Below, piece by piece: positions 17,377 through 26,906 of a DNA stretch of 64,000 bases. This DNA is from Caulobacter rhizosphaerae (GTDB lineage: Bacteria; Pseudomonadota; Alphaproteobacteria; Caulobacterales; Caulobacteraceae). The position numbers and the translations under genes are program-made. The notes under the pieces are model-generated. The model searched no databases. It was not told the DNA's origin and worked only from the letters and a program-made list of their open reading frames with translations. The stretch spans positions 5,510,501 through 5,574,500 of the forward strand of contig NZ_CP048815.1 of the NCBI RefSeq assembly GCF_010977555.1, in the 5' to 3' direction. Within the stretch, counting starts at the first letter, position 1; every line of letters begins with the position of its first letter.

Positions 17377-19296
17377 CTACTTCGCCCCCTCCCGGCGCGC
17401 GCCCTCGCGTTCGGCCCGCTCCTTCAGCTCCTCGTCGAGGCTGGCGGTGTCCCACGAGCCGGCGGCGTCGCCGGGGCGCAGGCGCGCCAAGTCGGCGTTG
17501 AGCAGCTTGTCCATGGTCCGGGCCGCGTCGCGCGAGGCCAGGATATAGGCCTCCTCCTGGCCCCAGACGGGACGCAGGTCCTCGAACGACTTGCGGTCGT
17601 GGCGGCGGAAGATGCCGGCGGCGCGGTGCGCCCGGTGGGCGCGGTAGCCCAGCTTCTGCAGGGCGGTGGTCCCCAGGGCCAGGGCGGCCTCGAAGGTCTC
17701 GCGCTCGACCGCGTCGGCGCCGTTGGCCAGCAGGTCGTAGGCATGGCGGCGGTCCCAGGCCCGGGCCAGGATCACCAGGTCGGGGAAGGCCTTGCGGGCG
17801 GTCTCGACCAGTTCGACGGTCTTCTCGCGGTCGTCCAGGGCGACGATCAGCATCCGGGCCCGCTCGATGCCGGCGGCCCGCAGCAGGTCCATCCGCGTGG
17901 CGTCGCCATAGTGCACCCGGCGGCCGAAACGGCGCAGCAGGTCGATCTGCTCGATGTCGCTGTCCAGCACCGTCGAGCGGAAGCCGTTGGCGGTCAGCAG
18001 GCGGCCGGTGATCTGGCCGAAGCGCCCGAAGCCGGCGATGATGATGTCCGGCTCGCCGTCCTCGAAGTCGCCGGTGTCGGGGACCTGCTTGGGGATGGCG
18101 GCGTCCATCATCGCGGCGATCCGCTCGTAGAGGATCATCGCCACCGGGGTCAGGGCCATGGAGACGGCGACGGCGGCGGTCAGCAGGGCCGCCAGGGTGG
18201 CGCCGATCACGCCGGCCCCGACCGTGAAGCTCAGCAGCACGAAGGCGAACTCCCCGCCCTGGGCCAGGGCGGCGGCCACGGCGGCCGCGCCCCGGGCCGG
18301 CGCCCCGAACAGCCGCGCCAGGCCGAACAGCACCAGGAACTTCAGCGCCATCAGCCCCAGCACCAGGCCGACCAGCACCAGGGGCTGGCTGGCCACCAGC
18401 TTCAGGTCGATGCCGGCCCCGACCGTGATGAAGAACAGGCCCAGCAGCAGGCCGCGGAACGGCTCGATGTCGGTCTCCAGCTCGCGGCGGAACTCGCTCT
18501 CGGCCAGCACCACCCCGGCCAGGAAGGCCCCGAGGGCGGGCGACAGGCCGACCATCTGCATGATGCTGGCCACGCCCACCACGATCAGCAGGGCCGCGGC
18601 GGTGAAGATCTCGCGCAGGCGGGCCTCGGCGATGAAACGGAAGATCGGCCGCACCAGGTAGCGGCCGCCGCCGACCACGGCGCCCACGGCCACCAGCACC
18701 GATAGGCCCTGGGCCCAGGGCGGCAGATGGGCGACCAGGCTGGCGCCGCCATGGCCCTCGGCCGCGGCCGCATGGACCGGCGGGGCGATGGTCGCCAGGG
18801 TCGGCAGCAGGGCGAACATCGGGATCACCGCCAGGTCCTGCAGCAGCAGGATGCCGAAGGCGGCGCGCCCGACCGGTCCTTGCCTCAGGCCCTTTTCGTC
18901 CAGGGTCTGCAGCACGATGGCCGTCGACGACATGGCCAGCACCATCCCCACGGCCAGGGCCGTCTGCCAGGGCAGGCCCAGCAGCATCGACACGCCGGCG
19001 ATGGCCAGCGAGGTGCCGACCACCTGGGCGCCGCCGAAGCCGAAGATCGCCTTGCGCATGTCCCACAGGGTCGAGGGCTGGACCTCCAGCCCGATCAGGA
19101 ACAGCAGGATGACCACGCCGAACTCGGCGAACTTCATCACGTCGGTCTGCTGGCCGACCAGCGACAGGGCGAACGGCCCGATGACCACCCCGGCGATCAG
19201 GTAGCCCAGCACCGAGCCCAGGCCCAGGCGCTTGGCGATCGGCACGGAGATGACGGCGGCGCCGAGATAGACCAGGGCTTGCAGGAGGAAGGGCAT
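17377..19296 (-). CDS. KefB/KefC-type K+/H+ antiporter
   Basis: A 639-residue CPA2 family transporter. Residues 1 to about 390 contain 12-13 membrane helices with CPA2 features (GYLIAGVVIGPFALSL, FLIGLEVQPSTLWDMR, the helix segment LLLQDLAVIPMFALLP and GLFFITVGAGIDLKL). A cytosolic RCK/TrkA-N Rossmann domain starts near 410 (IIIAGFGRFGQITGRLL). The acidic C-terminal tail is of the Kef kind. Kef proteins release K+ when glutathione adducts bind, protecting against electrophiles. The flavodoxin-like gene immediately upstream on the same strand (80 bp) fits the KefF/KefG ancillary subunit. KefB and KefC cannot be separated from sequence alone. Confidence 0.92.
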   Translation of the reverse strand: MPFLLQALVYLGAAVISVPIAKRLGLGSVLGYLIAGVVIGPFALSLVGQQTDVMKFAEFGVVILLFLIGLEVQPSTLWDMRKAIFGFGGAQVVGTSLAIAGVSMLLGLPWQTALAVGMVLAMSSTAIVLQTLDEKGLRQGPVGRAAFGILLLQDLAVIPMFALLPTLATIAPPVHAAAAEGHGGASLVAHLPPWAQGLSVLVAVGAVVGGGRYLVRPIFRFIAEARLREIFTAAALLIVVGVASIMQMVGLSPALGAFLAGVVLAESEFRRELETDIEPFRGLLLGLFFITVGAGIDLKLVASQPLVLVGLVLGLMALKFLVLFGLARLFGAPARGAAAVAAALAQGGEFAFVLLSFTVGAGVIGATLAALLTAAVAVSMALTPVAMILYERIAAMMDAAIPKQVPDTGDFEDGEPDIIIAGFGRFGQITGRLLTANGFRSTVLDSDIEQIDLLRRFGRRVHYGDATRMDLLRAAGIERARMLIVALDDREKTVELVETARKAFPDLVILARAWDRRHAYDLLANGADAVERETFEAALALGTTALQKLGYRAHRAHRAAGIFRRHDRKSFEDLRPVWGQEEAYILASRDAARTMDKLLNADLARLRPGDAAGSWDTASLDEELKERAEREGARREGAK

Positions 19297-19376
19297 CAGT
19301 CGGTCTCTGCTCTAGGGTCGTCATGCCCCGCCCGAAGCGGCGGACGGCGGTGGTTAGGGTCGCCGGTGGTCGTCAT

Positions 19377-19988
19377 CTACGCCCCCAGCTCCGCGTCGGC
19401 CGGCGCGGTCAGCAGCGAGGCGATGCGGGCGCGGTAGCGTTGGGCCTCGGCCTTCAACTCCTCGTCGTCCTTGGTCGCCGCCCCGTGCACCACGAACGGC
19501 GTCTCCCAGACCATGCCGCACAGATAGGCGGTCTGCTCCAGCGGGCGCAGGAATTCGTCCATCGAGAAGCGATTGTAGCCGTGGGCGTGGTAGGCCTTGG
19601 CCGCCCCGCCGGTGGTGCAGGCGGCGAACAGGCGCTTGCCGGCCAGGGCGTTGCCCTCGATCCCGTAGGCGAAGCCGTGCAGCCAGACCAGGTCGAACCA
19701 TTCCTTCAGCAGGGCCGGGGTCGAATACCAGTAGAGCGGGAACTGCACGGCGATCACGTCGTGGGCCAGCAGCTTCTCCTGCTCGGCCTCGATGTCGATC
19801 GCGAAGTCCGGATAGGTCTCGTAGAGGTCGTGGAAGGTGACCCCGTCCAGCCCCTTGGCCGCCTTGGCCAGGGCGCGGTTGGCGCGCGAGCGTTCAAGCG
19901 CCGGATGGGCCAGGGCCAGCAGCACGCCCGAGGTGGCGGGCGTCACGAGGCCGGTGCTAGCTTCCGTGGGGTTAGCCTGATCCGTCAC
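19377..19988 (-). CDS. KefF/KefG-like NAD(P)H:quinone oxidoreductase
   Basis: A 203-residue flavodoxin-fold FMN protein. Typical features are the phosphate-binding start LLALAHPALERSRANRAL, the family motif VIAVQFPLYWYSTPALLKEWFD, and FAYGIEGNALAGKRLF. This is the NAD(P)H dehydrogenase (quinone) family that includes KefF and KefG, cytosolic subunits needed for full activity of KefC and KefB. The start is GTG 19986-19988, with GGAG seven bases upstream; it gives about 20 extra N-terminal residues compared with KefF. Its place just before the antiporter on the same strand supports the ancillary role. Confidence 0.9.
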   Translation of the reverse strand: MTDQANPTEASTGLVTPATSGVLLALAHPALERSRANRALAKAAKGLDGVTFHDLYETYPDFAIDIEAEQEKLLAHDVIAVQFPLYWYSTPALLKEWFDLVWLHGFAYGIEGNALAGKRLFAACTTGGAAKAYHAHGYNRFSMDEFLRPLEQTAYLCGMVWETPFVVHGAATKDDEELKAEAQRYRARIASLLTAPADAELGA

Positions 19989-20084
19989 GCCACTGCTCCA
20001 AGCATCGAAATTTTATTCATCAAGGGTTGAATTTCTCCGGCCGGCGGCTCAGAGCAGTCGGCGAACGTCGCTCCGGGAGGAACC

Positions 20085-20810
20085 ATGGTCGACAAGGTCA
20101 AGTCCACAGCCGCCGAAGCGCTGGCGGGTCTTTTATTCGATGGCATGACCATCATGGCCGGCGGCTTCGGCCTGTGCGGCATTCCCGAGAACCTGATCGC
20201 GGCGATCCGCGAGGCGGGGACGAAGGACCTCACAGTCATCTCCAACAATTGCGGTGTCGACGGCTTCGGCCTGGGGATCCTGCTGGAGAACCGCCAGATC
20301 AAGAAGATGGTCTCGTCCTATGTGGGTGAGAACAAGCTGTTCGAACAGCTCTACCTCAGCGGCGAACTGGAACTGGAGTTCAATCCGCAGGGCACCCTGG
20401 CCGAGCGCATCCGGGCCGGCGGGGCGGGCATCCCCGCCTTCTTCACCCGCACCGGCTACGGCACCCTGGTGGCCGAGGGCAAGGAAGTCCGCGAATTCGA
20501 CGGCGAGATGTACGTGATGGAGCGCGGCCTGACCGCCGACTTGGCCATCGTCAAGGCCTGGAAGGCCGACGCCGAGGGCAACCTTGTCTATCGCAAGACG
20601 GCGCGGAACTTCAACCCGATGATGGCCACGGCCGGCAAGGCCACGGTGGTCGAGGTCGAGGAGATCGTGGCGATCGGCGCGCTGGACAAGGACGCCATCC
20701 ATACGCCCGGCATCTATGTCGACCGGCTGATCAAAGGCGCGACGTTCGAGAAGCGGATCGAGCGCGTCACCACCCGCCCTCGTGAAGAGAAGTCTGGGGA
20801 GCAAGCATAA
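20085..20810 (+). CDS. scoA: Succinyl-CoA:3-ketoacid CoA-transferase, subunit A
   Basis: The A subunit of a 3-oxoacid CoA-transferase, which moves CoA from succinyl-CoA to acetoacetate (or a similar 3-oxoacid) for ketone-body or PHB use. The 241-residue protein has the glycine-rich CoA-binding motif [13 protein letters not shown], the family segment [15 protein letters not shown], and [24 protein letters not shown], all typical. The ATG at 20085 follows a GGGAGGAA Shine-Dalgarno. Its TAA stop overlaps the ATG of scoB by one base, implying translational coupling. The exact acyl acceptor cannot be decided by sequence. Confidence 0.95.
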   Translation: MVDKVKSTAAEALAGLLFDGMTIMAGGFGLCGIPENLIAAIREAGTKDLTVISNNCGVDGFGLGILLENRQIKKMVSSYVGENKLFEQLYLSGELELEFNPQGTLAERIRAGGAGIPAFFTRTGYGTLVAEGKEVREFDGEMYVMERGLTADLAIVKAWKADAEGNLVYRKTARNFNPMMATAGKATVVEVEEIVAIGALDKDAIHTPGIYVDRLIKGATFEKRIERVTTRPREEKSGEQA

Positions 20811-21451
20811 TGGCCTGGACGCGTGACCAGATGGCCGAACGGGCGGCCCGGGAGCTGCGGGACGGCTTCTATGTGAACCTCGGCATCGGCATCCCGACCC
20901 TGGTGGCCAACTACATCCCCCAGGGCATGAGCGTGACGCTGCAGAGCGAGAACGGCATGCTGGGCATGGGCCCCTTCCCCTACGAGGGCGAGGAGGACGC
21001 CGACCTGATCAACGCCGGCAAGCAGACGATCACCGAGCTGGAGTCGAGCTCGTACTTCTCGTCGGCCGACAGCTTCGCGATGATCCGCGGCGGCCACATC
21101 GCCCTGTCGATCCTGGGCGGCATGCAGGTGGCCCAGAACGGTGACCTCGCCAACTGGATGGTGCCCGGCAAGATGGTCAAGGGCATGGGCGGGGCCATGG
21201 ACCTGGTGGCCGGCGTCAAGCGGGTGGTGGTGGTCATGGACCACTGCGAGAAGTCGGGGGCGCCCAAGCTGCTGCACCGCTGCAGCCTGCCCCTGACCGG
21301 GGCCGGGGTGGTCGACCTGCTGATCACCGAGCTGGGCGTCTTCGAGATCAACCGCGGCAAGACGCCGGTGAAGCTGATCGAGCTGGCGCCGGGCGTGACG
21401 GTGGATGAGGTCAAGGCCAAGACCGAGGCGGCGTTCGAGATGGGGGTCTAG
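20810..21451 (+). CDS. scoB: Succinyl-CoA:3-ketoacid CoA-transferase, subunit B
   Basis: The 213-residue B subunit. It contains GFYVNLGIGIPTLVANYIP and the catalytic glutamate in QSENGMLGMGP, which forms the glutamyl-CoA thioester intermediate. GGHIALSILGGMQVAQNGDLANW and the lysine-rich KMVKGMGGAMDL are also family features. It is translationally coupled to scoA (TAATG overlap). A hairpin at 21462-21488 follows the stop and lies between this gene and the convergent glycosyltransferase. Confidence 0.95.
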   Translation: MAWTRDQMAERAARELRDGFYVNLGIGIPTLVANYIPQGMSVTLQSENGMLGMGPFPYEGEEDADLINAGKQTITELESSSYFSSADSFAMIRGGHIALSILGGMQVAQNGDLANWMVPGKMVKGMGGAMDLVAGVKRVVVVMDHCEKSGAPKLLHRCSLPLTGAGVVDLLITELGVFEINRGKTPVKLIELAPGVTVDEVKAKTEAAFEMGV

Positions 21452-21461
21452 ACCGGAAATC

Positions 21462-21488
21462 CTTCCCTCCCCCACGTGGGGAGGGAAG
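21462..21488. terminator. Hairpin between convergent genes (likely bidirectional terminator)
   Basis: CTTCCCTCCCC (21462-21472) pairs perfectly with GGGGAGGGAAG (21478-21488) around a 5-nt loop, between scoB and the convergent glycosyltransferase whose stop is at 21494. No long U tract follows on either strand, so it may instead be a small repeat, but its position fits transcription termination from both sides. Confidence 0.6.
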
Positions 21489-21493
21489 ACTTG

Positions 21494-23077
21494 TCAGGGC
21501 GTCGGTTCCGGATCCGGCGGCAGCCCGGTCTTCGGATCCCGCGGCACGGGCTGGAAGCCCTCGGCGATGAACAGGTCGGTCCGCCGCAAGCGCTTCTTGT
21601 CTAGCCGCACACGGACGATCTGCAGGTCCGAGGTCTTGGCGAAGTCCTGCCGGATCTTGGCGCGGTAGGTGCCTTCCAGGCTGGCGATCAGGGCGCGGCG
21701 GCCCAGGGCGGCTTCCAGCGGGGCCTCGGCCTCGGCCTGGTTGCGAGCGGCGATCTCGTGCACCCACATCCGCAGGGGCGGAGCCGCCGGCGTGCCGAAA
21801 TAGTCGCGGCCGTAATAGGCGGCGACGTTGTAGAGGAAGCGGTCGTCGACGGCGACGGCGGTCAGGCCGCCGTGCAGGGCCTGCTCCTCGCGCGAGCGCT
21901 CGATGATCGCCTGCACCGTCTGGTCCCAGCCGCGGGCCCGCTTGAAGGCGTTGGCCATGCCCATGGCCTCGGCGGTGCGCGGGGCGATCACCCAGGCCAG
22001 GAACACCGCCGCCAGTACGGCCTGAAGGGCCAGGCCGCCGACCAGCCAGCGGCGGGCCTCCCAGCGCAGCAGCCAGGCGGCGACCAGCACCGAGCCGGCG
22101 ACATAGGCGGCGCCGGCCCAGTTGGCGTTGGCCCGCGACACGAAGGCCTGGGCCGCCACCGTGGCCAGAGGCGGCAGGGCGAAGCACAGCAGCGTGACGT
22201 CGGCCGGGGCCAGCCGCTTGCGCACGGCCAGCAGCACGGCGCCGCCGCCCAGCACGCCGAACGGCACGGGACCGAACACCCCGAACTGCGAGCCGACGAA
22301 CTGGAGCAGCTCGCCTGGATTGAACAGCTTTCCGGCCTTCCAGTTGGCGTTGGCGGCCGTGTGCTCCAGGGTCGAGAAGTGGTGCTGGTAGTTCCAGATC
22401 ATGTTCGGCGCGAAGACCGCCAGCAGGGTGACGAAGAAGGCGACCGCCATGGCCGGGGTCCAGGCCCGCCGGGCCTCGCGCGACAGGACCAGGTGCGCGC
22501 CCAGGCTGGCCAGGGCGTAGATCGCCGCGTACTTGGACAGGAACGCCAGGCCCAGGGCCGCGCCCATGCCGGCCGCCGCCCAGATCCGGGCGCGGGGCGA
22601 GGCCTCGGGCAGGGCGACGCAGGCCCAGATCATCAAGGCCAGGAAGAACAGCAGCGGGGTGTCGGTGGTGATCAGCACCGACGACAGCTGGATCCCCGGC
22701 ATCAGGATGAAGACCGCCGCGGCCGCCGCCCCGACCCAGCGTCCGCCCCGCTCGGCGCCGTAGAGCCGCGTGGCGATGCGCGACACCACCAGGGCCGTGC
22801 CGGCGTTGATCAGCGGCGAGCCGATGCGCAGCCAGGCCTCGGCGTCGCCGCCGATCCGCGTGGTCGCCCAGATCAGCCAGGCGATCACCGGCGGCTTGGA
22901 GAAATAGCCGAAATCCAGGTGACGCGACCACAGCCAGTACTGGGCTTCGTCCGGGTAAAGCTCCAGGGGGGTGACGAACAGCGCCACGACCCGCAGAACC
23001 GTCAGAACCCCGACCAAGATCAGCGTCAGCCGCCAGATTCGGGCCTGAGCCGCCCGCGCCGTTTCATCAAGGGCCAC
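21494..23077 (-). CDS. Family 39-type (ArnT/PMT-like) glycosyltransferase
   Basis: A 527-residue integral membrane glycosyltransferase that should use a polyprenyl-phosphate sugar. The first periplasmic loop carries the conserved acidic motif in FVTPLELYPDEAQYWLWSR, followed by FGYFSKPPVIAWLIW, both typical of the GT39/GT83 PMT_2 group. About 10-12 hydrophobic helices and a C-terminal soluble part of about 130 residues follow. The GTG at 23075-23077 is preferred because GGGAGA lies just upstream on the minus strand and the first helix starts 16 residues later; an upstream ATG would add 53 residues of non-membrane, unconserved sequence. The target (lipid A, protein or polysaccharide) is unknown. 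Confidence 0.85.
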   Translation of the reverse strand: MALDETARAAQARIWRLTLILVGVLTVLRVVALFVTPLELYPDEAQYWLWSRHLDFGYFSKPPVIAWLIWATTRIGGDAEAWLRIGSPLINAGTALVVSRIATRLYGAERGGRWVGAAAAAVFILMPGIQLSSVLITTDTPLLFFLALMIWACVALPEASPRARIWAAAGMGAALGLAFLSKYAAIYALASLGAHLVLSREARRAWTPAMAVAFFVTLLAVFAPNMIWNYQHHFSTLEHTAANANWKAGKLFNPGELLQFVGSQFGVFGPVPFGVLGGGAVLLAVRKRLAPADVTLLCFALPPLATVAAQAFVSRANANWAGAAYVAGSVLVAAWLLRWEARRWLVGGLALQAVLAAVFLAWVIAPRTAEAMGMANAFKRARGWDQTVQAIIERSREEQALHGGLTAVAVDDRFLYNVAAYYGRDYFGTPAAPPLRMWVHEIAARNQAEAEAPLEAALGRRALIASLEGTYRAKIRQDFAKTSDLQIVRVRLDKKRLRRTDLFIAEGFQPVPRDPKTGLPPDPEPTP

Positions 23078-23270
23078 GCTGTTTTCTCCCGCATAAGTAA
23101 GAGGACGCTGACTAAATCTTCCGCAAGCGGGCCCCAGAGGCGGGTTTATCCGCGATCGTGGCCTTTCCGTCACCAAACCTTCTAAATAGGTCGCTAAAGA
23201 GCCTCTCAATGATATGGCCCGGCGGGACTCATGCACCTCGTCGCGGCTTGAACGAGGGGACTAGATCAAG

Positions 23271-25745
23271 ATGATGACGAAAAAGCTCGCCTGTCTGGCG
23301 TCGACCGCTCTGGTCGGCTGCCTGCTCAGCGCCACCGCCGCCATGGCCCAGTCGACCGGTTCGCAAGCCAACGAAGTCGACAGCGTGGTCGTTACCGCCA
23401 CCGGTCAGCGCGCCGTCGCCGGCCAGATCGTCGAGACGCTGCCGAAGTCGCGCGCCTCGGTCGACGCCGCGTTCCTCGCGACGCAATCCACCGGCCAGAA
23501 CGTGTTCCAGTCGCTGAACCTGCTGCCGGGCGTCAGCTTCACCAACAACGATCCCTACGGCTCGTCGGGCGGCAACCTGCGCCTGCGCGGCTTCGACGGC
23601 GCCCGCGTCTCGGTCACCTTCGACGGCGTGCCGCTGAACGACACCGGCAACTATGCCGTGTATCCGAACCAGCAGCTCGACGCCGAACTGATCGACCGCG
23701 CCAGCGTCAACCTCGGCACGACCGACGTCGACAGCCCGACCGCTTCGGCCACCGGTGGCACCATCAACTACATCACCCGCAAGCCCTCGCACGAGTTCGG
23801 CGGCATCGCCGACGCTTCGATCGGCGACGACAACTATCGCCGCGGTTTCCTGATGCTGGACACCGGCGACATCGGCCCGCTGGGCACCCGCGCCTTCGTC
23901 GCCGGCTCCTGGCAGAAGTACGACAAGTGGAAGGGCCCGGGCTCGCTCGAGAAGAAGCAAGTCAACGCCCGGATCATGCAGGACATCGGCGATCGCGGCG
24001 ACTTCGTCAGCCTCGCGGTGAACTACAACGAGAACCGCAACAACAACATCCGCCAGCTGTCGCTGGCCGACTTCCGCAACTTCGGCAAAAACTACGACTA
24101 TGACGCGGTCTGCAATCCGGCCGCCGTCGGCGGCGTGGTCGTTCCGGGCAACTGCACCAACTACTACGGCCGTCAGGTCAATCCGTCGAACACCGGCAGC
24201 GTCCGTGGCTCGGCCCTGTTCCACCTGGCCGACAACATCCGCCTGACCGTCGACCCGTCGTTCCAGTACACCCTGGCCGACGGCGGCTCGCAGCTGGCCA
24301 CGATCAGCGAGACCGACGGCCGGGTGCGGGGCACGACCACGAACGGCAAGGATCTGAACGGCGACGGCGACACCGCCGACACCGTCGCGTTCTTCGCGCC
24401 CAGCGTCACGAACACCCGTCGCTACACCGTGACCAGCTCGCTGATCTGGGATCTGAACGAGGATCACCGCATCCGCGTCGCCTATACCGGCGACTACGGC
24501 CGTCACCGCCAGACCGGCGAGTACACGACCCTGGACGCCGCAGGCAACCCGACCAACGTGTTCGGCGGCAAGGAAGGCCATGGCGCCAAGGTTCTGACCT
24601 CGGACGGCAGCTTCCTGCGCGCTCGCGACCGCTTCTCGATCGCCCAACTGAACCAGGCCGCCGCCGAATACCGCGGCAAGTTCATGGACAGCCGCCTGAC
24701 CGTGAACCTCGGCGTTCGCGCGCCCTTCTTCAAGCGCGAGCTGAACCAGTACTGCTACACGCAGAACGCCACCGGCCTGACCAGCGTGATCTCGGGCTTC
24801 TCGGTGCTCTGCACCACCCAGACCCCGGTGGTCACCAATACCGACGGCACCGTGCAGTTCGCCCCGAACGGCACGACCACCGGCGCCGCGCTCGCCAACC
24901 TGCGCTACATCAAGCCGTGGTCGGCAACCGTGAAGTACGACAAGGTCCTGCCGAACGCCGGCGCGACCTATGACATCGGCGGCGGCCACACCGTTTACGT
25001 CAGCTACGCCGAGGGCTTCTCCTCGCCGCGTACGGACAACCTCTACACCGCTACGCTGGAAAACGGCGTCGGCTCCCCGGCCGACACGCGTCCTGAATCG
25101 ACCAAGACCTACGACCTGGGCTATCGGTTCTCGAGCCCGACGGTCATGGCCACGGCCGCGGTCTGGAAGACGGATTACGCCAACCGCATCGTGCAAGCCT
25201 ACGACCCTGACCTGAACATCAGCATCGACCGCAACGTCGGCGCCGTTAAGGCCTACGGCCTCGACACCCAAGCCGCGTGGGCCGTGGCCGAATACCTGAC
25301 CGTCACCGGTTCGTTCTCGTACAACAAGAGCGAAATCCAGCAGGACCTGCAGGTCAACGCCGCCGGCGCCACCATCCCGTTGTCGGGCAAGCAGGTCGTC
25401 GAGACCCCGAAGTACACCTTCGGCGGCCGGGTCGACTGGGACGTCACCGAAGCGCTGCACCTGGGCGTCCAGGGCAAGTACACCGGCAACCGCTTCTCGA
25501 CGGACGTGAACGACGAAGTGGCCCCGCACTACACCGTGTGGGACCTGTCGCTGGAGTACGACCTGCCGTTCGCCAAGAAGACCTACGCCCAGCTGAACGT
25601 GAACAACCTGTTCAACGAAACCTACTTCGGTTCGATCAGCTCCCGCACGAACGCCGTGGCCCTGACGGGTTCGGCGGCCAGCGCGCCGACCTACTACATC
25701 GGCTCGCCGCGCACGGTTCAGTTCACCCTGCGCACCGAGTTCTAG
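23271..25745 (+). CDS. TonB-dependent receptor
   Basis: An 824-residue outer-membrane receptor. It has a Sec signal peptide (cleavage expected after AAMAQ), a TonB-box-like stretch EVDSVVVTA, a plug domain (LNLLPGVSFTNNDPYG, LRLRGFDGARVSVTFDGVPLND, ATGGTINYITRKPS), and a 22-strand barrel ending in FTLRTEF with a terminal Phe. The plug with FxGxPLNDTGNYAVYPNQQLD resembles receptors for iron chelates or other small ligands, but the ligand cannot be stated. Upstream there is 193 bp of promoter space with no clear Fur box. A rho-independent terminator follows, so the gene is a single unit. Confidence 0.94.
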   Translation: MMTKKLACLASTALVGCLLSATAAMAQSTGSQANEVDSVVVTATGQRAVAGQIVETLPKSRASVDAAFLATQSTGQNVFQSLNLLPGVSFTNNDPYGSSGGNLRLRGFDGARVSVTFDGVPLNDTGNYAVYPNQQLDAELIDRASVNLGTTDVDSPTASATGGTINYITRKPSHEFGGIADASIGDDNYRRGFLMLDTGDIGPLGTRAFVAGSWQKYDKWKGPGSLEKKQVNARIMQDIGDRGDFVSLAVNYNENRNNNIRQLSLADFRNFGKNYDYDAVCNPAAVGGVVVPGNCTNYYGRQVNPSNTGSVRGSALFHLADNIRLTVDPSFQYTLADGGSQLATISETDGRVRGTTTNGKDLNGDGDTADTVAFFAPSVTNTRRYTVTSSLIWDLNEDHRIRVAYTGDYGRHRQTGEYTTLDAAGNPTNVFGGKEGHGAKVLTSDGSFLRARDRFSIAQLNQAAAEYRGKFMDSRLTVNLGVRAPFFKRELNQYCYTQNATGLTSVISGFSVLCTTQTPVVTNTDGTVQFAPNGTTTGAALANLRYIKPWSATVKYDKVLPNAGATYDIGGGHTVYVSYAEGFSSPRTDNLYTATLENGVGSPADTRPESTKTYDLGYRFSSPTVMATAAVWKTDYANRIVQAYDPDLNISIDRNVGAVKAYGLDTQAAWAVAEYLTVTGSFSYNKSEIQQDLQVNAAGATIPLSGKQVVETPKYTFGGRVDWDVTEALHLGVQGKYTGNRFSTDVNDEVAPHYTVWDLSLEYDLPFAKKTYAQLNVNNLFNETYFGSISSRTNAVALTGSAASAPTYYIGSPRTVQFTLRTEF

Positions 25746-25782
25746 TCGATCCGACAGGATCGATCTGCGATCTCAAAGATCA

Positions 25783-25811
25783 GGGCGGTCCGGAAACGGG
25801 CCGCCCTTTTT
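25783..25811 (+). terminator. Rho-independent terminator of the TonB-dependent receptor
   Basis: GGGCGGTCC (25783-25791) pairs with GGGCCGCCC (25798-25806) with one weak pair and a 6-nt loop, followed by TTTTT and TCTTTT. It lies 38 bp after the receptor stop codon. Confidence 0.88.
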
Positions 25812-25901
25812 CTTTTGTCGCAGCTTCTTGCTAGAAGGGCGGCTTGACCCCGGGGCTGTCCCGGCCCATTTGCGCCTCCCGTTTCGATCCAGGTTTCCGC
25901 C

Positions 25902-26906
25902 ATGACTCCGACCGTCCCCGCCGAATGGGCTCCGCACCGCGCCATGTGGCTGGGCTTCCCCAGCCACGCCGAGCTCTGGCAGGAAGATCTCGACCAGGCC
26001 CAGGACGAGGTGGCCGCCCTGGCCCGGGCCCTGGCCGGTCCCGGCGGCGAGCGCGTGCGCCTGATGGTGGTCGGCGACGAGGCCGAGGCCGCCGCCCGCG
26101 CGCGCCTGGGCGACACCACGGTCGAGATCGTCCGCGGCCAGTTCGGCGACATCTGGCTGCGCGACACCGGCCCGATCTTCATCGAGACCGCCGGCGGCGC
26201 GGTGGCGGCCGGCTTCCGGTTCAACGGCTGGGGCGGCAAGTACCAGCTGGAGGGCGACGACATCGTCGCCGAGCAGATCGCCGCGGCCAGCGGCGCGCCC
26301 CTGGCCCGCAACGCCTTCGTCCTGGAGGGCGGGGCGCTGGACCATGACGGGGCCGGCACGATCCTGACCACCCGCCAGTGCCTTCTGAACGAAAACCGCA
26401 ACGGCGACTGGGACGAGGCCAAGGCGAGCGCCGCCCTGGCCGCCGCTCTCGGGGCCAAGAAGGTGCTGTGGCTGGGCGACGGCCTGCTGAACGACCACAC
26501 CGACGGTCACGTCGACAACCTGGCCCGCTTCGTCGCGCCGGGCGTGGTGGCCTGCCCGATGGCCTTCGGGACCGACGACCCCAACGCCGAGGTCTATGCC
26601 GAGACCGCCCGGACCCTGGCCGCGATGACCGACAGCCGCGGCTCGCCGCTGCAGGTCGTGCGCATCCCCTCGCCGGGCCGCATCGTCGACGAGGACGGCG
26701 AGATCATCCCGGCCTCGCACATGAACTTCCTGATCGCCAACGAGGCGGTGATCGTGCCGATCTACGCCGAGGAGTCGGGCGCCTTCGCCGTCGAGGTGAT
26801 CCGCGGCCTGTTCCCCGAGCGCGAGGTGATCGGCCTGCCCTCCACCGCCATCCTGACCGGCGGCGGCTCGTTCCACTGCATCAGCCAACAGGAGCCCGGC
26901 GAATGA
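25902..26906 (+). CDS. aguA: Agmatine deiminase
   Basis: Hydrolyses agmatine to N-carbamoylputrescine and ammonia, in the arginine-decarboxylase route to putrescine. The 334-residue protein has the family landmarks EWAPHRAMWLGFPSH at the N-terminus, FGDIWLRDTGPIF, RFNGWGGKY, the catalytic histidine in NDHTDGHVDNLARF, and the catalytic Cys326 in GGGSFHCISQQEP. Length is about 30 residues shorter than plant or Pseudomonas enzymes. The last codon overlaps the start of aguB (ATGA), so the two are coupled. Confidence 0.96.
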   Translation: MTPTVPAEWAPHRAMWLGFPSHAELWQEDLDQAQDEVAALARALAGPGGERVRLMVVGDEAEAAARARLGDTTVEIVRGQFGDIWLRDTGPIFIETAGGAVAAGFRFNGWGGKYQLEGDDIVAEQIAAASGAPLARNAFVLEGGALDHDGAGTILTTRQCLLNENRNGDWDEAKASAALAAALGAKKVLWLGDGLLNDHTDGHVDNLARFVAPGVVACPMAFGTDDPNAEVYAETARTLAAMTDSRGSPLQVVRIPSPGRIVDEDGEIIPASHMNFLIANEAVIVPIYAEESGAFAVEVIRGLFPEREVIGLPSTAILTGGGSFHCISQQEPGE